DNA of 64,000 nucleotides from Streptacidiphilus sp. 4-A2 (GTDB taxonomy: Bacteria; Actinomycetota; Actinomycetes; Streptomycetales; Streptomycetaceae), in NCBI GenBank assembly GCA_014284505.1, contig JAAFYY010000001.1, positions 5,567,845 through 5,631,844 of the forward strand, given 5' to 3'. Below are positions 55,018-63,019 of this stretch, piece after piece. The notes under the pieces are model-generated. The model worked only from the letters and a program-made list of their open reading frames with translations. It ran no database searches and was not told the origin of the DNA. Each line of letters opens with the position of its first letter. Positions within the stretch are counted from its first letter, which is position 1. Made by a program: the position numbers and the translations under genes.

Positions 55018-55752
55018 TCAGCCCGCGTGTCTGGCAAGCGGGTTGGAGCCGATGGAGTTGGCGATGGCAAAGCTCACGGTACCCGAGCGGTAGCGGTCGT
55101 CGGACCACTCTATGGGGCGCCCGGCGTGGGTGGTGGTGACCCGGCGGATGCGCAGCAGCGGGCCGCCCCGGCGGATGCCGAGCAGCTCGGCGTCCTGGGT
55201 GCCGGCCGCGACCGCGTCGATGACATGCTCGCCATAGGCGAAGATGATGCCGATGTCCTGATAGAGGGCCTGGACCACGGATTCGGCGTCGGCCGGGATG
55301 CGTTCGATCGCCTCGGCCATCCACAGCGGGTACACATTGCGTTCGAGCAGCACCGGCTCGCCGTCCAGCCCACGCACCCGCAGCACCTGGAGCACGTCCT
55401 CGCCGGCCGGGACCAGCAGCCGCTCGGCATCCTCCCGGTGGCCGGACGCCGGAACTGCTCGATCACATGCCCGGTGGCGATCCGGCCCATGGAGCGTGCC
55501 CACTGGGCGAAGCTGCGCAGTTCGGCGAAGCTCTGGCTGCGGCGGTTGCCGAGGACCACCCGGCGGGCGCCCTGGCGCGAGCCGATGCGGCCCTCGGCGG
55601 TGAGCGCGGCGACGGCCTGACGGACCGTCCCCGGGAGACCTCGTAGCGGGAGGCGAGTTCGCTCTCGGTGGCAGCGTGCCGCCGACCGGGTACTCGCCCC
55701 GGTCGATGGCCTGGCGCAGTTCCTCGGCGATCTCCTCGTGGCGTGCAGCCAC
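55018..55752 (-). CDS. GntR-family transcriptional regulator, HutC-like (frameshifted)
   Basis: The protein begins (M)AARHEEIAEELRQAIDRGEY, a GntR winged helix (shifts near 55665 and 55625) with VRQAVAALTAEGRIGSRQGA. The C-terminal UTRA-type ligand domain includes DVLQVLRVRGLDGEPVLLER, AIERIPADAESVVQALYQDI, GIRRGGPLLRIRRVTTTHAG and EWSDDRYRSGTVSFAIANS. HutC-type regulators often control neighbouring transport or catabolic genes and respond to their substrate. The GTG at 55750-55752 has AGGAGG upstream. It is divergent from the ABC transporter operon; the palindrome at 56010-56025 is the best candidate operator. Confidence 0.9.
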   Translation of the reverse strand: MAARHEEIAEELRQAIDRGEYPVGGTLPPRANSPPATRSPGDGPSGRRRAHRRGPHRLAPGRPPGGPRQPPQPELRRTAQLRPVGTLHGPDRHRACDRAVPASGHREDAERLLVPAGEDVLQVLRVRGLDGEPVLLERNVYPLWMAEAIERIPADAESVVQALYQDIGIIFAYGEHVIDAVAAGTQDAELLGIRRGGPLLRIRRVTTTHAGRPIEWSDDRYRSGTVSFAIANSIGSNPLARHAG

Positions 55753-56083
55753 AGCGCGGAACCTCCTGGTCGGCCGGGCGCCGGACCCCGCCGCAGCAGA
55801 CGGATTGTGCACAGTCCGGTCGCATGCGGAGCGAGGCACGCGCAGCCCGGCAACGGGCGAGCAGAGCGGGCGAAGCGGCGTGATCGTACCGTTATCCAAG
55901 CCTGCCGGGGAAATGTCGATCAAAGTGACGGAATAACGACAGGCAAAGGCATGCAGTTGTACGGACCCTGTTCACCTTTTGGTCACCATGCTCGGGCGTA
56001 CTGTCATCAACTTGTCCGAACAAGTAGTCCGAGGGGCCTCTTCCCTCGGCCCCTCCCTCATGACGCCTTAATCAGGAGCCATC
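55753..56083. other. Divergent control region GntR / ABC transporter
   Basis: This 331-base region holds promoters in both directions. The half next to the transporter is A/T-richer. A TACTGT (-10 like) at 55999-56004 lies just before the operator-like palindrome, so a bound regulator would block transcription. RBS AGGAG lies 5 bases before the GTG at 56084. Confidence 0.55.
56010..56025. promoter_or_regulatory. Probable GntR operator ACTTGTCCGAACAAGT
   Basis: Perfect 6-base arms ACTTGT and ACAAGT around CCGA. GntR/HutC regulators typically bind such short palindromes, and this one lies between the divergent regulator and transporter genes. Confidence 0.6.
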
Positions 56084-57240
56084 GTGACCTCCTCCCGTTC
56101 CCGGGCCGCCGCCCTCACCGGCTGCCTGGTGGCCGCAGCGCTCACCCTCAGCGCCTGTGGTTCCGCGGCATCCACCAAGACCACTGCCTCCTCCGGTGGC
56201 GTGAACGCCGCCACCGCCACCTCTGCCGCCCAGTTCGGCGGGATGGCTGCCCTGGTCAAGGCGGCTCAGGCGGAGGGGCAGCTCAACGCCATCACCCTGC
56301 CGAGCAACTGGGCGAACTACGGCACCATCATGGCCGCCTTCACCAAGAAGTACGGCATCAAGATCAACGACGAGAACCCCGAGGGTTCGAGCCAGGACGA
56401 GATCAACGCGATCACCACCCGCAAGGGTCAGGACCGCGCCCCGACGTGGTCGACATCGGCAGCGCCTTCGCGGTCAGCGGCGCCCAGCAGGGCCTGTTCG
56501 CCCCCTACAAGGTCGCCACCTTCGCGAACATCCCGGCCGGCCAGGCCGACCCGGGCGGCCTGTGGGCCAACGACTACGGCGGCTACATCTCCATCGGCTG
56601 CAACGCCTCCAAGATCAAGGTCTGCCCGACCACCTTCGCGGACCTGCTCAACCCGGTCTACAAGGGCCAGATCGCGCTGGACGGCAACCCGACGCAGGCC
56701 AACGCGGCCTTCTCCGGCGTGTTCGCGGCCTCGCTGGCCAACGGCGGCACCCTGAGCAACATCCAGCCCGGCCTGGACTTCTTCTCCAAGCTGCAGAAGC
56801 TGGGCAACTACAACCCGGTGCAGGCCACCCAGGCCACCGTCGAGCAGGGCACCACCCCGATCACCATCGACTGGGACTACCTCAACGCCGGCTACGCCTC
56901 CGCGTTCAAGTCCAAGGGCATCAACTGGGTCGTCAACGTGCCCACCGACGGCGTCTACGCCAGCTACTACAACCAGGCCATCAACAAGTGGGCGCCGCAC
57001 CCGGCCGCCGCGCGGCTGTGGGAGGAGTTCCTCTACAGCACCGAGGGCCAGAACGACTTCCTCGGCGGCTTCGCCCGCCCGGTCGAGTACCAGGCGCTGA
57101 AGACCGCGGGCACGCTGGACGAGGCCGCCAACGCCCAGCTGCCGACCGTCTCCGGCACGACCACCTTCCCGACCCAGGCGCAGATCACCTCCGCCAAGGC
57201 CACCATCGCCGCCGGCTGGACGAAGGCCATCGGCGGGTGA
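56084..57240 (+). CDS. ABC transporter substrate-binding lipoprotein (one frameshift)
   Basis: The protein begins (M)TSSRSRAAALTGCLVAAALT with lipobox L22-S-A-C25. The mature part reads like the iron/phosphonate-type periplasmic binding family (Fbp/PotD fold): LVKAAQAEGQLNAITLPSNW, GIKINDENPEGSSQDEINAI, VDIGSAFAVSGAQQGLFAPY, LWANDYGGYISIGCNASKIK, ITIDWDYLNAGYASAFKSKG and AARLWEEFLYSTEGQNDFLG. A base is missing near 56440. About 386 residues. The stop overlaps the permease start (GTGA). Two adjacent permeases and an ATPase complete the importer. The substrate is unknown; relatives take 2-aminoethylphosphonate, spermidine or iron. Confidence 0.92.
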
Positions 57241-58154
57241 GCACCATCGACCCCACCGCCCCCGTCGGGGCTGCAGGGTCGGACCGTTCCCGCCGCCGCC
57301 TGCGCAGCTCGCTGCGCCAGGCGGCGGCGGGGCGGCTCGCCGTCCTGCCGCTCCTCCTGTTCGTCGCCGTGGCCTTCGGGGTGCCTGCCCTGGCCATGGC
57401 CTATGGCGCGTTCACCACCTACGCGCCCGGTCAGCCCTCCCACTACACCGGTGGCAACCTGACCACCTCGCTCTCGGGCGGCTACCTGACCGCGCTGCTG
57501 GGCAGCATCAAGCTCTCCGCCACGGCCGCGGGGATCGCCACGGTGGCCGGGCTGCTGCTCGCCCAGGCCGTGGTCACCTCCCGGTTCGAGGCCCTGCGGC
57601 ACGCCGTGCTCAGCGCCTCCGGTGTGCTCGCCAACTTCGGCGGCGTGCCGCTGGCCTTCGCCTTCGTGGCCACCCTGGGCAACAACGGCGTGATCACCAC
57701 CCGGCTGGGCCTGACCAGTGCGGGCTGGGACCTGTACTCGTTCTGGGGCCTGGTCCTGGTCTACTGCTACTTCCTCATCCCGCTGATGGTGCTCAGCGTC
57801 ATCCCCGCGCTGGACGGCCTGCGCCGCCAGTGGCGCGAGGCCGCCCAGAACAACGGTGCGAACTCGGTGCAGTACTGGCGCTATGTCGCCCTGCCGGTGC
57901 TCACCCCGTCGCTGCTCGGCGGTTTCGTGCTGCTCTTCGGCTCGGCCTTCGCCGCGTACGCCACCGCAGCCGCGATGGTGGGCTCGTCGATCCCGCTGAT
58001 CACCCTCCAGATCGCGGAAGCGCTCAACGGCAATGTCTCCGCCGATGCCAGCAACATCGCCCTGGCGATGAGCCTGGACATGGTGGTCATCTCCATCCTG
58101 GTGATGGCCCTGTACCTGCCCCTGCAACGCCGGAGTGCCCGATGGCTGGTGTGA
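57237..58154 (+). CDS. ABC transporter permease, subunit 1
   Basis: The intact 305-residue protein starts (M)STIDPTAPVGAAGSDRSRRR and has six hydrophobic segments, for example LPLLLFVAVAFGVPALAMAY, ALLGSIKLSATAAGIATVAG and LVLVYCYFLIPLMVLSVIPA. The ATPase-coupling EAA-type loop reads REAAQNNGANSVQYWRYVAL, with conserved EAA...G. The start overlaps the SBP stop by four bases. It forms the membrane pore with the next permease. The binding-protein-dependent inner-membrane family assignment is firm; no frameshift. Confidence 0.95.
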   Translation: MSTIDPTAPVGAAGSDRSRRRLRSSLRQAAAGRLAVLPLLLFVAVAFGVPALAMAYGAFTTYAPGQPSHYTGGNLTTSLSGGYLTALLGSIKLSATAAGIATVAGLLLAQAVVTSRFEALRHAVLSASGVLANFGGVPLAFAFVATLGNNGVITTRLGLTSAGWDLYSFWGLVLVYCYFLIPLMVLSVIPALDGLRRQWREAAQNNGANSVQYWRYVALPVLTPSLLGGFVLLFGSAFAAYATAAAMVGSSIPLITLQIAEALNGNVSADASNIALAMSLDMVVISILVMALYLPLQRRSARWLV

Positions 58155-59068
58155 GCAACGCTGGCGTGAGCAGCGCCCTCTACGACCCGACCGTCACCGA
58201 CCCGACGGCCACCGCCGGGAACGGCCGGACCAGGAAGCGGACCGAGCGGTCCCGGCCGCGTCTGGGCCGCACCGCCATCCTGGTGATCTCCGCCCTGTAC
58301 TTCATCGGCCCGCTGGTCGGCTCGTTCTGGTTCACGGTGGACAGCGACCCGGTCACGGGCTTCACCTGGAGCGCCTACAGCCAGATCTTCAGCGTGAGCG
58401 GGCTGTGGCCCTCACTCCAGTTGTCGCTGCTGCTCGCCGTAGCCACGATCGCCCTGGTGTTCCTGCTGCTGATCCCGACCGTCATCGCCGTCCGCCTCGG
58501 CAGCCCCCGGCTGCGCTCGGTCGTCGAGTTCACCTGCATGCTGCCGCTGGTGGTGCCGTCCATCGCACTCACCGCCGGCATCAACATCCTCCTGCGCTGG
58601 GGCAGCGACAACCTCCAGCCCACTCCCTTCTGGGACACCCTGGTGGCGATCCAGAACTCCTCCTTCCCGGTGGTGCTGCTGCTCGCCTATGTGGTGATGG
58701 CGCTGCCGCTGGCGTTCCGCACCCTGGACGCCGGTATGCGCGCGCTGGACGTGCGCACCCTGCTGGAGGCCGCGCAGAACAACGGGGCGAGCCGCACGCG
58801 CGCCATCTTCTTCGTGGTGCTGCCGAACCTGCGCGGGGCCATGCTCAACGCGGGCATGCTCACCCTGGCCCTGGTGCTGGGCGAGTTCACGGTCTCCTCG
58901 ATCCTCGGCTACACCCCCTTCGCAGTGTGGATCGTCAACGGCAACGCAGCCGGCGACGGCACGGTCACCACCGCCGTCTCACTGGTGAGCATGGTGCTCA
59001 CCTGGGCCCTGCTGCTCGTCCTCTCGCTCACCGGCGGCCGTCGCTCGGCCGCCGCCAAGCCCGCCTAA
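58142..59068 (+). CDS. ABC transporter permease, subunit 2
   Basis: An intact 308-residue protein starting MAGVSNAGVSSALYDPTVTD, with a hydrophilic N-terminus and six membrane segments (TAILVISALYFIGPLVGSFW, LSLLLAVATIALVFLLLIPT, FPVVLLLAYVVMALPLAFRT). The EAA loop is LLEAAQNNGASRTRAIFFVV. The ATG at 58142 overlaps the first permease by 13 bases; a GTG at 58151 with a GTGA overlap is an alternative. Partner of the preceding permease in one importer. Confidence 0.94.
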   Translation: MAGVSNAGVSSALYDPTVTDPTATAGNGRTRKRTERSRPRLGRTAILVISALYFIGPLVGSFWFTVDSDPVTGFTWSAYSQIFSVSGLWPSLQLSLLLAVATIALVFLLLIPTVIAVRLGSPRLRSVVEFTCMLPLVVPSIALTAGINILLRWGSDNLQPTPFWDTLVAIQNSSFPVVLLLAYVVMALPLAFRTLDAGMRALDVRTLLEAAQNNGASRTRAIFFVVLPNLRGAMLNAGMLTLALVLGEFTVSSILGYTPFAVWIVNGNAAGDGTVTTAVSLVSMVLTWALLLVLSLTGGRRSAAAKPA

Positions 59069-59085
59069 TCAAGGGAGCCACCCCC

Positions 59086-60166
59086 ATGTCCAACGCGGCC
59101 CCCACCGTCGCCACAGTCGTATCACCCGCCACTGACACGAGCGCCACCGTCGAGTTCCGCGGACTGCGCCGTGCCTTCGGCGCGACCACCGCCCTCGACG
59201 GTCTCGACCTCACCGTCAACCCCGGGGAGCTGCTGGCCCTGCTCGGCCCTCCGGCTGCGGCAAGACCACCGCCCTGCGGATGCTGGCCGGCTTCGAGACC
59301 CCGACTCCGGCGTGGTCCTGGTCGACGGCCAGGACGTCACCTCGGTGCCGGCGCACCGCCGCGACGCCGGCATGGTGTTCCAGTCCTACAGCCTGTTCCC
59401 GCACCTCAACGCCCGTGACAACGTGGCCTTCGGATGCGCATGCGCGGCACGCGACCGTCGAGCGCCAAGCGCGCCAACGAGCTGCTGGAGCTGGTCGGCC
59501 TGCGAAGCACGGCGACCGCTACCCGCACCAGCTCTCCGGCGGCAGCAGCAGCGCATCGCCCTGGCCCGCGCCTCGCGCTGCGGCCGCGGGTGCTGCTGCT
59601 GACGAGCCGCTGTCCGCGCTGGATGCCAAGGTCCGGGAGAACTCCGCGAGGAGATCCGGCGGCTCCAGCAGGAGCTGCGGATCACCACCTGTTCGTCACC
59701 GACCAGGAGGAGGCGCTGTCCATGGCCGACCGGGTCGCGGTGATGTACAACGGCCGCTGGAGCAGTGCGCCACCCGGCCGAGCTGTACGCCCGCCCCGCG
59801 ACCGCGTTCGTGGCCGAGTTCGTCGGCACCATGAACCGGATCCCCGGACGCGTCGGCGCCGACCCGACCGTGGTCGACGTGCTCGCCAGCGGCTGCCGGT
59901 CGACGGCACCCGCTCGCCGTCGAGGCCGATGTGGACGTGCTGGTCCGCCGGAGAACGTGGAGCTGGTAGGCGACCAGCGGGCACCGCCGTGGTCGCCGGA
60001 AGCACCTTCCTCGGCGCGGTCACCCGGCTCACCGTCCGCTGGGCGACGGCTCGACCCTCAAGGCCGACCTGTCCACCCACGACGCCGCCGTCCTCCGGCC
60101 GGCAGCCCGGTCACCGTGCGGCTGCCGCAGCGCCCGGTGCTGGTGGACGCGCGTCCCGCCGTCTGA
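59086..60166 (+). CDS. ABC transporter ATP-binding protein (heavily frameshifted)
   Basis: The protein starts MSNAAPTVATVVSPATDTSA and shows VEFRGLRRAFGATTALDGLD, Walker A GP(S)GCGKTTALRMLAGFE, the Q-loop AGMVFQSYSLFPHLNARDNV, a damaged LSGG signature (YPHQLSGG near 59520), Walker B with DEPLSALDAKVR and the H-loop VTDQEEALSMADRVAVMYNG. A TOBE-type C-terminal domain follows to the TGA at 60164-60166. At least eight single-base shifts lie between 59250 and 60100, the densest in the window. It should energise the preceding permeases. Start ATG 59086 has AGGGAG upstream. Confidence 0.88.
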
Positions 60167-60222
60167 GCGGCGCACCCCGCCGAACCGGTCGACCGGCAAC
60201 CCGGTCCGGACCGGTCCGGACG

Positions 60223-60313
60223 GCAGCCCAGCTCAAGGCAGCTCAGCTCAAGGCAGCCCAGCTCAAGGCAGCCCAGCTCAAGGCAGCTCAGTTCAACGAC
60301 AGCTCAGTTCAAC
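60223..60313 (+). repeat. 15-bp tandem repeat, about six copies
   Basis: Four near-identical copies of GCAGCCCAGCTCAAG (60223-60282, one with T for C) are followed by two diverged copies ending TTCAAC. The unit is 15 bases, so it could code for Ala-Ala-Gln-Leu-Lys, but it lies after the ATPase stop and just before the HAD gene start and is probably non-coding. Confidence 0.8.
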
Positions 60314-60332
60314 GACAGAGAGCAGCGCACCC

Positions 60333-61005
60333 GTGCCCACCCGCACCGCCGCCACAGCCCGCACCCTGCACGCCGTCCTGTTCGACATGGACGGGACCTC
60401 GTGGACACGGAGGACCTGTGGCGGCATGCGGTGGAGCAGAGGCCGAGCTCCTCGGTCTCGAACTCGGAGCAGGACCAGCCGGACATCCTCGGCCGACCGG
60501 TCGAGCACACCGCCGCGCACCTGCACCGCCGCAGCGGCACCGCCCGTTCGCTGGCCTCCGTCGCCACCGCGCTGGACCGCCGGTTCAGCGGCCTGGTGGA
60601 GGCCCAGGTCGTGCCGCTGCCGGCGCGTTGGAGCTGCTGGACGCGGTCCGGGCGGCCGGGATGAAGACCGCGCTGGTCTCCGCCTCGCCGCGGAACGTGG
60701 TCGACATCGTGCTGGAGGCGCTGGGCCGCGGCCGCTTCTCCGTCTCCTTCGCCGCCGGTGAGACCCCGCAGACCAAGCCCGCGCCCGACCCCTACCTCGC
60801 GGCGGTCGAGGCGCTCGGCCTCAACCCCGCCGACTGCGTGGCCGTCGAGGACACCCCGGTCGGCGTCGCCTCGGCCGAAGCCGCGGGCTGCGCCGTGGTC
60901 GCCGTCCCTCCTCCACCCCGATCCCGGCCGGTCCGGCCGGTGGTGGTGGGCAGCCTGCTGGACGTCGACCTGCCGCTGCTGCACGCGCTGGTCACCGAGC
61001 GGTAG
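60333..61005 (+). CDS. HAD-family phosphatase (frameshifted)
   Basis: The protein starts (M)PTRTAATARTLHAVLFDMDG; motif I is D-M-D-G-T, followed by a damaged VDTE. After shifts near 60400, 60450-60480 and 60630 it shows SLASVATALDRRFSGLVEAQ, motif II MKTALVSASPRNVVDIVLEA, motif III Lys in PQTKPAPDPYLAAVEALGLN and motif IV CVAVEDTPVGVASAEAAGCA. This is the beta-phosphoglucomutase-like branch of phosphatases. Motif I has the second Asp, unlike phosphonoacetaldehyde hydrolase, so a phosphate ester is the likely substrate. About 225 residues. Same strand and probably same operon as the importer. Confidence 0.88.
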
Positions 61006-61016
61006 CGTCAACGATC

Positions 61017-61335
61017 ATGCCGCCCTACCTCTTTCTGGCGCTGGCCATCTCCAGCGAGATCTGCGCGACCGTCTCGATGAAGTTCAGCGAGGGCTTCACC
61101 CGGCTGCTGCCGAGCGCGGTGGTCGTGCTGGGCTACATCTTCTCGTTCGTGATGCTCAGTCAGGCACTCAAGCAGCTCCAGGAGCACCGCCTACGCGATC
61201 TGGTCCGGCGTGGGCACGGCGGTGGTGGCGGCGATCGGCTTCGTCTTCCTGGGCGAGGGGCTGAACGCGCTGAAGCTGCTCGGCATCGTGCTGATCATCG
61301 CGGGTGTGGTGGCGCTCAACCTCGGCAGCGCCTAG
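61017..61335 (+). CDS. SMR-family small multidrug exporter (one frameshift)
   Basis: The protein starts MPPYLFLALAISSEICATVS, with the essential Glu14 in the first membrane helix and the typical SEI. Later come LPSAVVVLGYIFSFVMLSQA and, after a missing base near 61187, AYAIWSGVGTAVVAAIGFVF and LKLLGIVLIIAGVVALNLGS. Four helices and about 106 residues, as in EmrE and QacE. It exports cationic compounds by proton exchange. The start lies 11 bases after the HAD stop, so it may belong to the same transcript. Confidence 0.92.
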
Positions 61336-61420
61336 GGCCGGTGGGCGAACACTCTGTTCGATCACCTGGTGGATTGACATACTCCTGTGCGAACCACGCT
61401 CATGAGAGGTGCACCCCGCC

Positions 61421-62882
61421 GATGACCAGCACCATCACCCTCGACGGCAGTTCGCTCACCGCCGCCCAGGTGACCGCGCTGGCCCGGCGCCAGGCCCGGG
61501 CGCGGGTCGATCCCGCCGCGCGGGCGCGGATGGTGCGGGCCCGGGAGACCGCCGAGGCGGTGGTGGCCCGGCGCCGGGTCTACGGGCACACCACCGGCGT
61601 CGGGGCGAACCGCACCACCGACCTGCCGGACGGGGCCGCGGACGGGCACGGGATGCGGCTGCTGCGCAGCCACAGCGGCGGGATCGGCCCGCTGGTCCGG
61701 TCGAGGAGACCCGGGCGATGCTGGCGGTGCGGCTGAACCAGATCCTCGGCGCGGCTCGGCGCTGTCCGCCGAGGTCGCCGACCGGATCGCGGAGGCACTG
61801 GCGTCCGGCCATGTTCCGGCCGTGCACGCGCTGGGCTCGGTCGGCACCGCCGACCTGTCGGCGCTGGCCGAGCTGGGTCTGGCGCTGGCCGGGGAGCAGC
61901 CCTGGCGCCGGGCCCGGCACGGTTCCGCCGAGCCGACCGACGCCCCGGAGCCGGCCCCGATCGTCCTGGACCGCTGGGACGCGCTGCCGTTGATGTCCAG
62001 CTCCGCGCTGACCATCGGCCAGACCGCGCTGGCGCACACCGATCTGGTCGCCCTGCTGGAGCGGTTCCCGCTGGTCGCGGCGCTGTCGCTGGCGGCGGTG
62101 CACGGTTCGGTGGAGCCCTTCGCGGCGATCGTGCACGCCCGGCGTCCGCACCGGGGGCGATGCGCACGGCGGCCCGGATGCGGGCGCTGCTGGAGCCGCT
62201 CGGCTGGACCCCGCAGCTGGTGCAGGATCCTTTCGGCTTCCGCTGCCTGCCGCAGGTGCACGGCGCGGCACTGGACGCGGCGGACGCGCTGCGGGGGGTG
62301 CTGGAGGTGGAGATCAACGCCGCCGCCGAGAACCCGCTGCTGGCCCTCGCCCCGGCCGACTACCACCACCACGGCGGCTTCCACCAGGCCTCGCTGGCGC
62401 TGGCGCTGGACCAGGTGCGGCTGGCCGCGCTGGGCACCGCGCAGCTGTCCGCGGCGCGGCTGGGGGTGCTGGTGTCGCCCGCGTTCACCGGGCTGGCGCC
62501 CTATCTCGCGCAGGACGAGGACGGCAGCAGCGGCATCATGATCGCGGAGTATGCGGCGCAGTCGGCGATAGCCGAACTGCGGGGCGCGGCGCAGCCGGTG
62601 ACCCTGGGACACGCGGTGCTCTCGCGCGGGGTCGAGGAGCACGCGAGCTTCGCGGCGACCGGCGCGCGGCGGCTGCTGGAGGCGGTGGGGCAGGTCCGGC
62701 TGGTGCTGGCCTGCGAACTGCTGGCGGCGGTGCGGACCCTGCGGATGCGCGGGACCTCGATCGACCCGGACAGCGAGCTCGGCCGGTTCCAGCAGGAGGC
62801 GGCCACCGCCCTCGACCCGGGCACCGCCGACCGCAAGCTCACCGCCGACGTGGAGGCGGCGGAGGCACTGCTGGCCGGCTGA
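61421..62882 (+). CDS. Histidine ammonia-lyase-like protein lacking the MIO triad (frameshifted)
   Basis: The protein starts MTSTITLDGSSLTAAQVTAL and has the HAL/PAL fold: the Tyr loop VYGHTTGVGANRT, then LRSHSGGIGPLVR, QDPFGFRCLPQVHGAALDAA, EINAAAENPLLALAP and HHGGFHQASLALALDQVRLA. In active lyases GSVGASGDLAPLA supplies Ala-Ser-Gly for the MIO cofactor. Here the region (61834-61869) reads GSVGTADLSALA, with one residue fewer and no Ser-Gly, so MIO cannot form. Shifts lie near 61702, 61762 and 62153, all outside that motif. Expected length about 487. It may be a binding protein, an isomerase without MIO or a pseudoenzyme. Confidence 0.85.
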
Positions 62883-62910
62883 CGGCGCCGCGCGCGCGGC
62901 GGCCGGGAGC

Positions 62911-63019
62911 CCAAGAGGCTGAAGGGCTCAGAGGCTGAGGGCTCAGAGGCTGAGGGGCTCAGGGGCTCAGGGGTCAGGGGCTCAGGGCTCAGGGGCTCAG
63001 GGGCTCAGGGGCTCAGGGG
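62911..63019. repeat. GGGGCTCA-type short tandem repeats
   Basis: About a dozen imperfect copies of an 8-base unit GGGGCTCA, mixed with GAGGCTGA variants, fill the gap between the lyase and the acyl-CoA dehydrogenase stop codon. Spacing is regular at 7-9 bases. No hairpin or coding value is clear. Confidence 0.75.

Noticed and set aside
60333..61005. Phosphonoacetaldehyde hydrolase (PhnX)
   Set aside because: Motif I is D-M-D-G-T, not the Ala-containing form, and no PhnW aminotransferase gene is present.
62911..63019. CRISPR array
   Set aside because: Units are 7-9 bases without unique spacers, and there are no cas genes.
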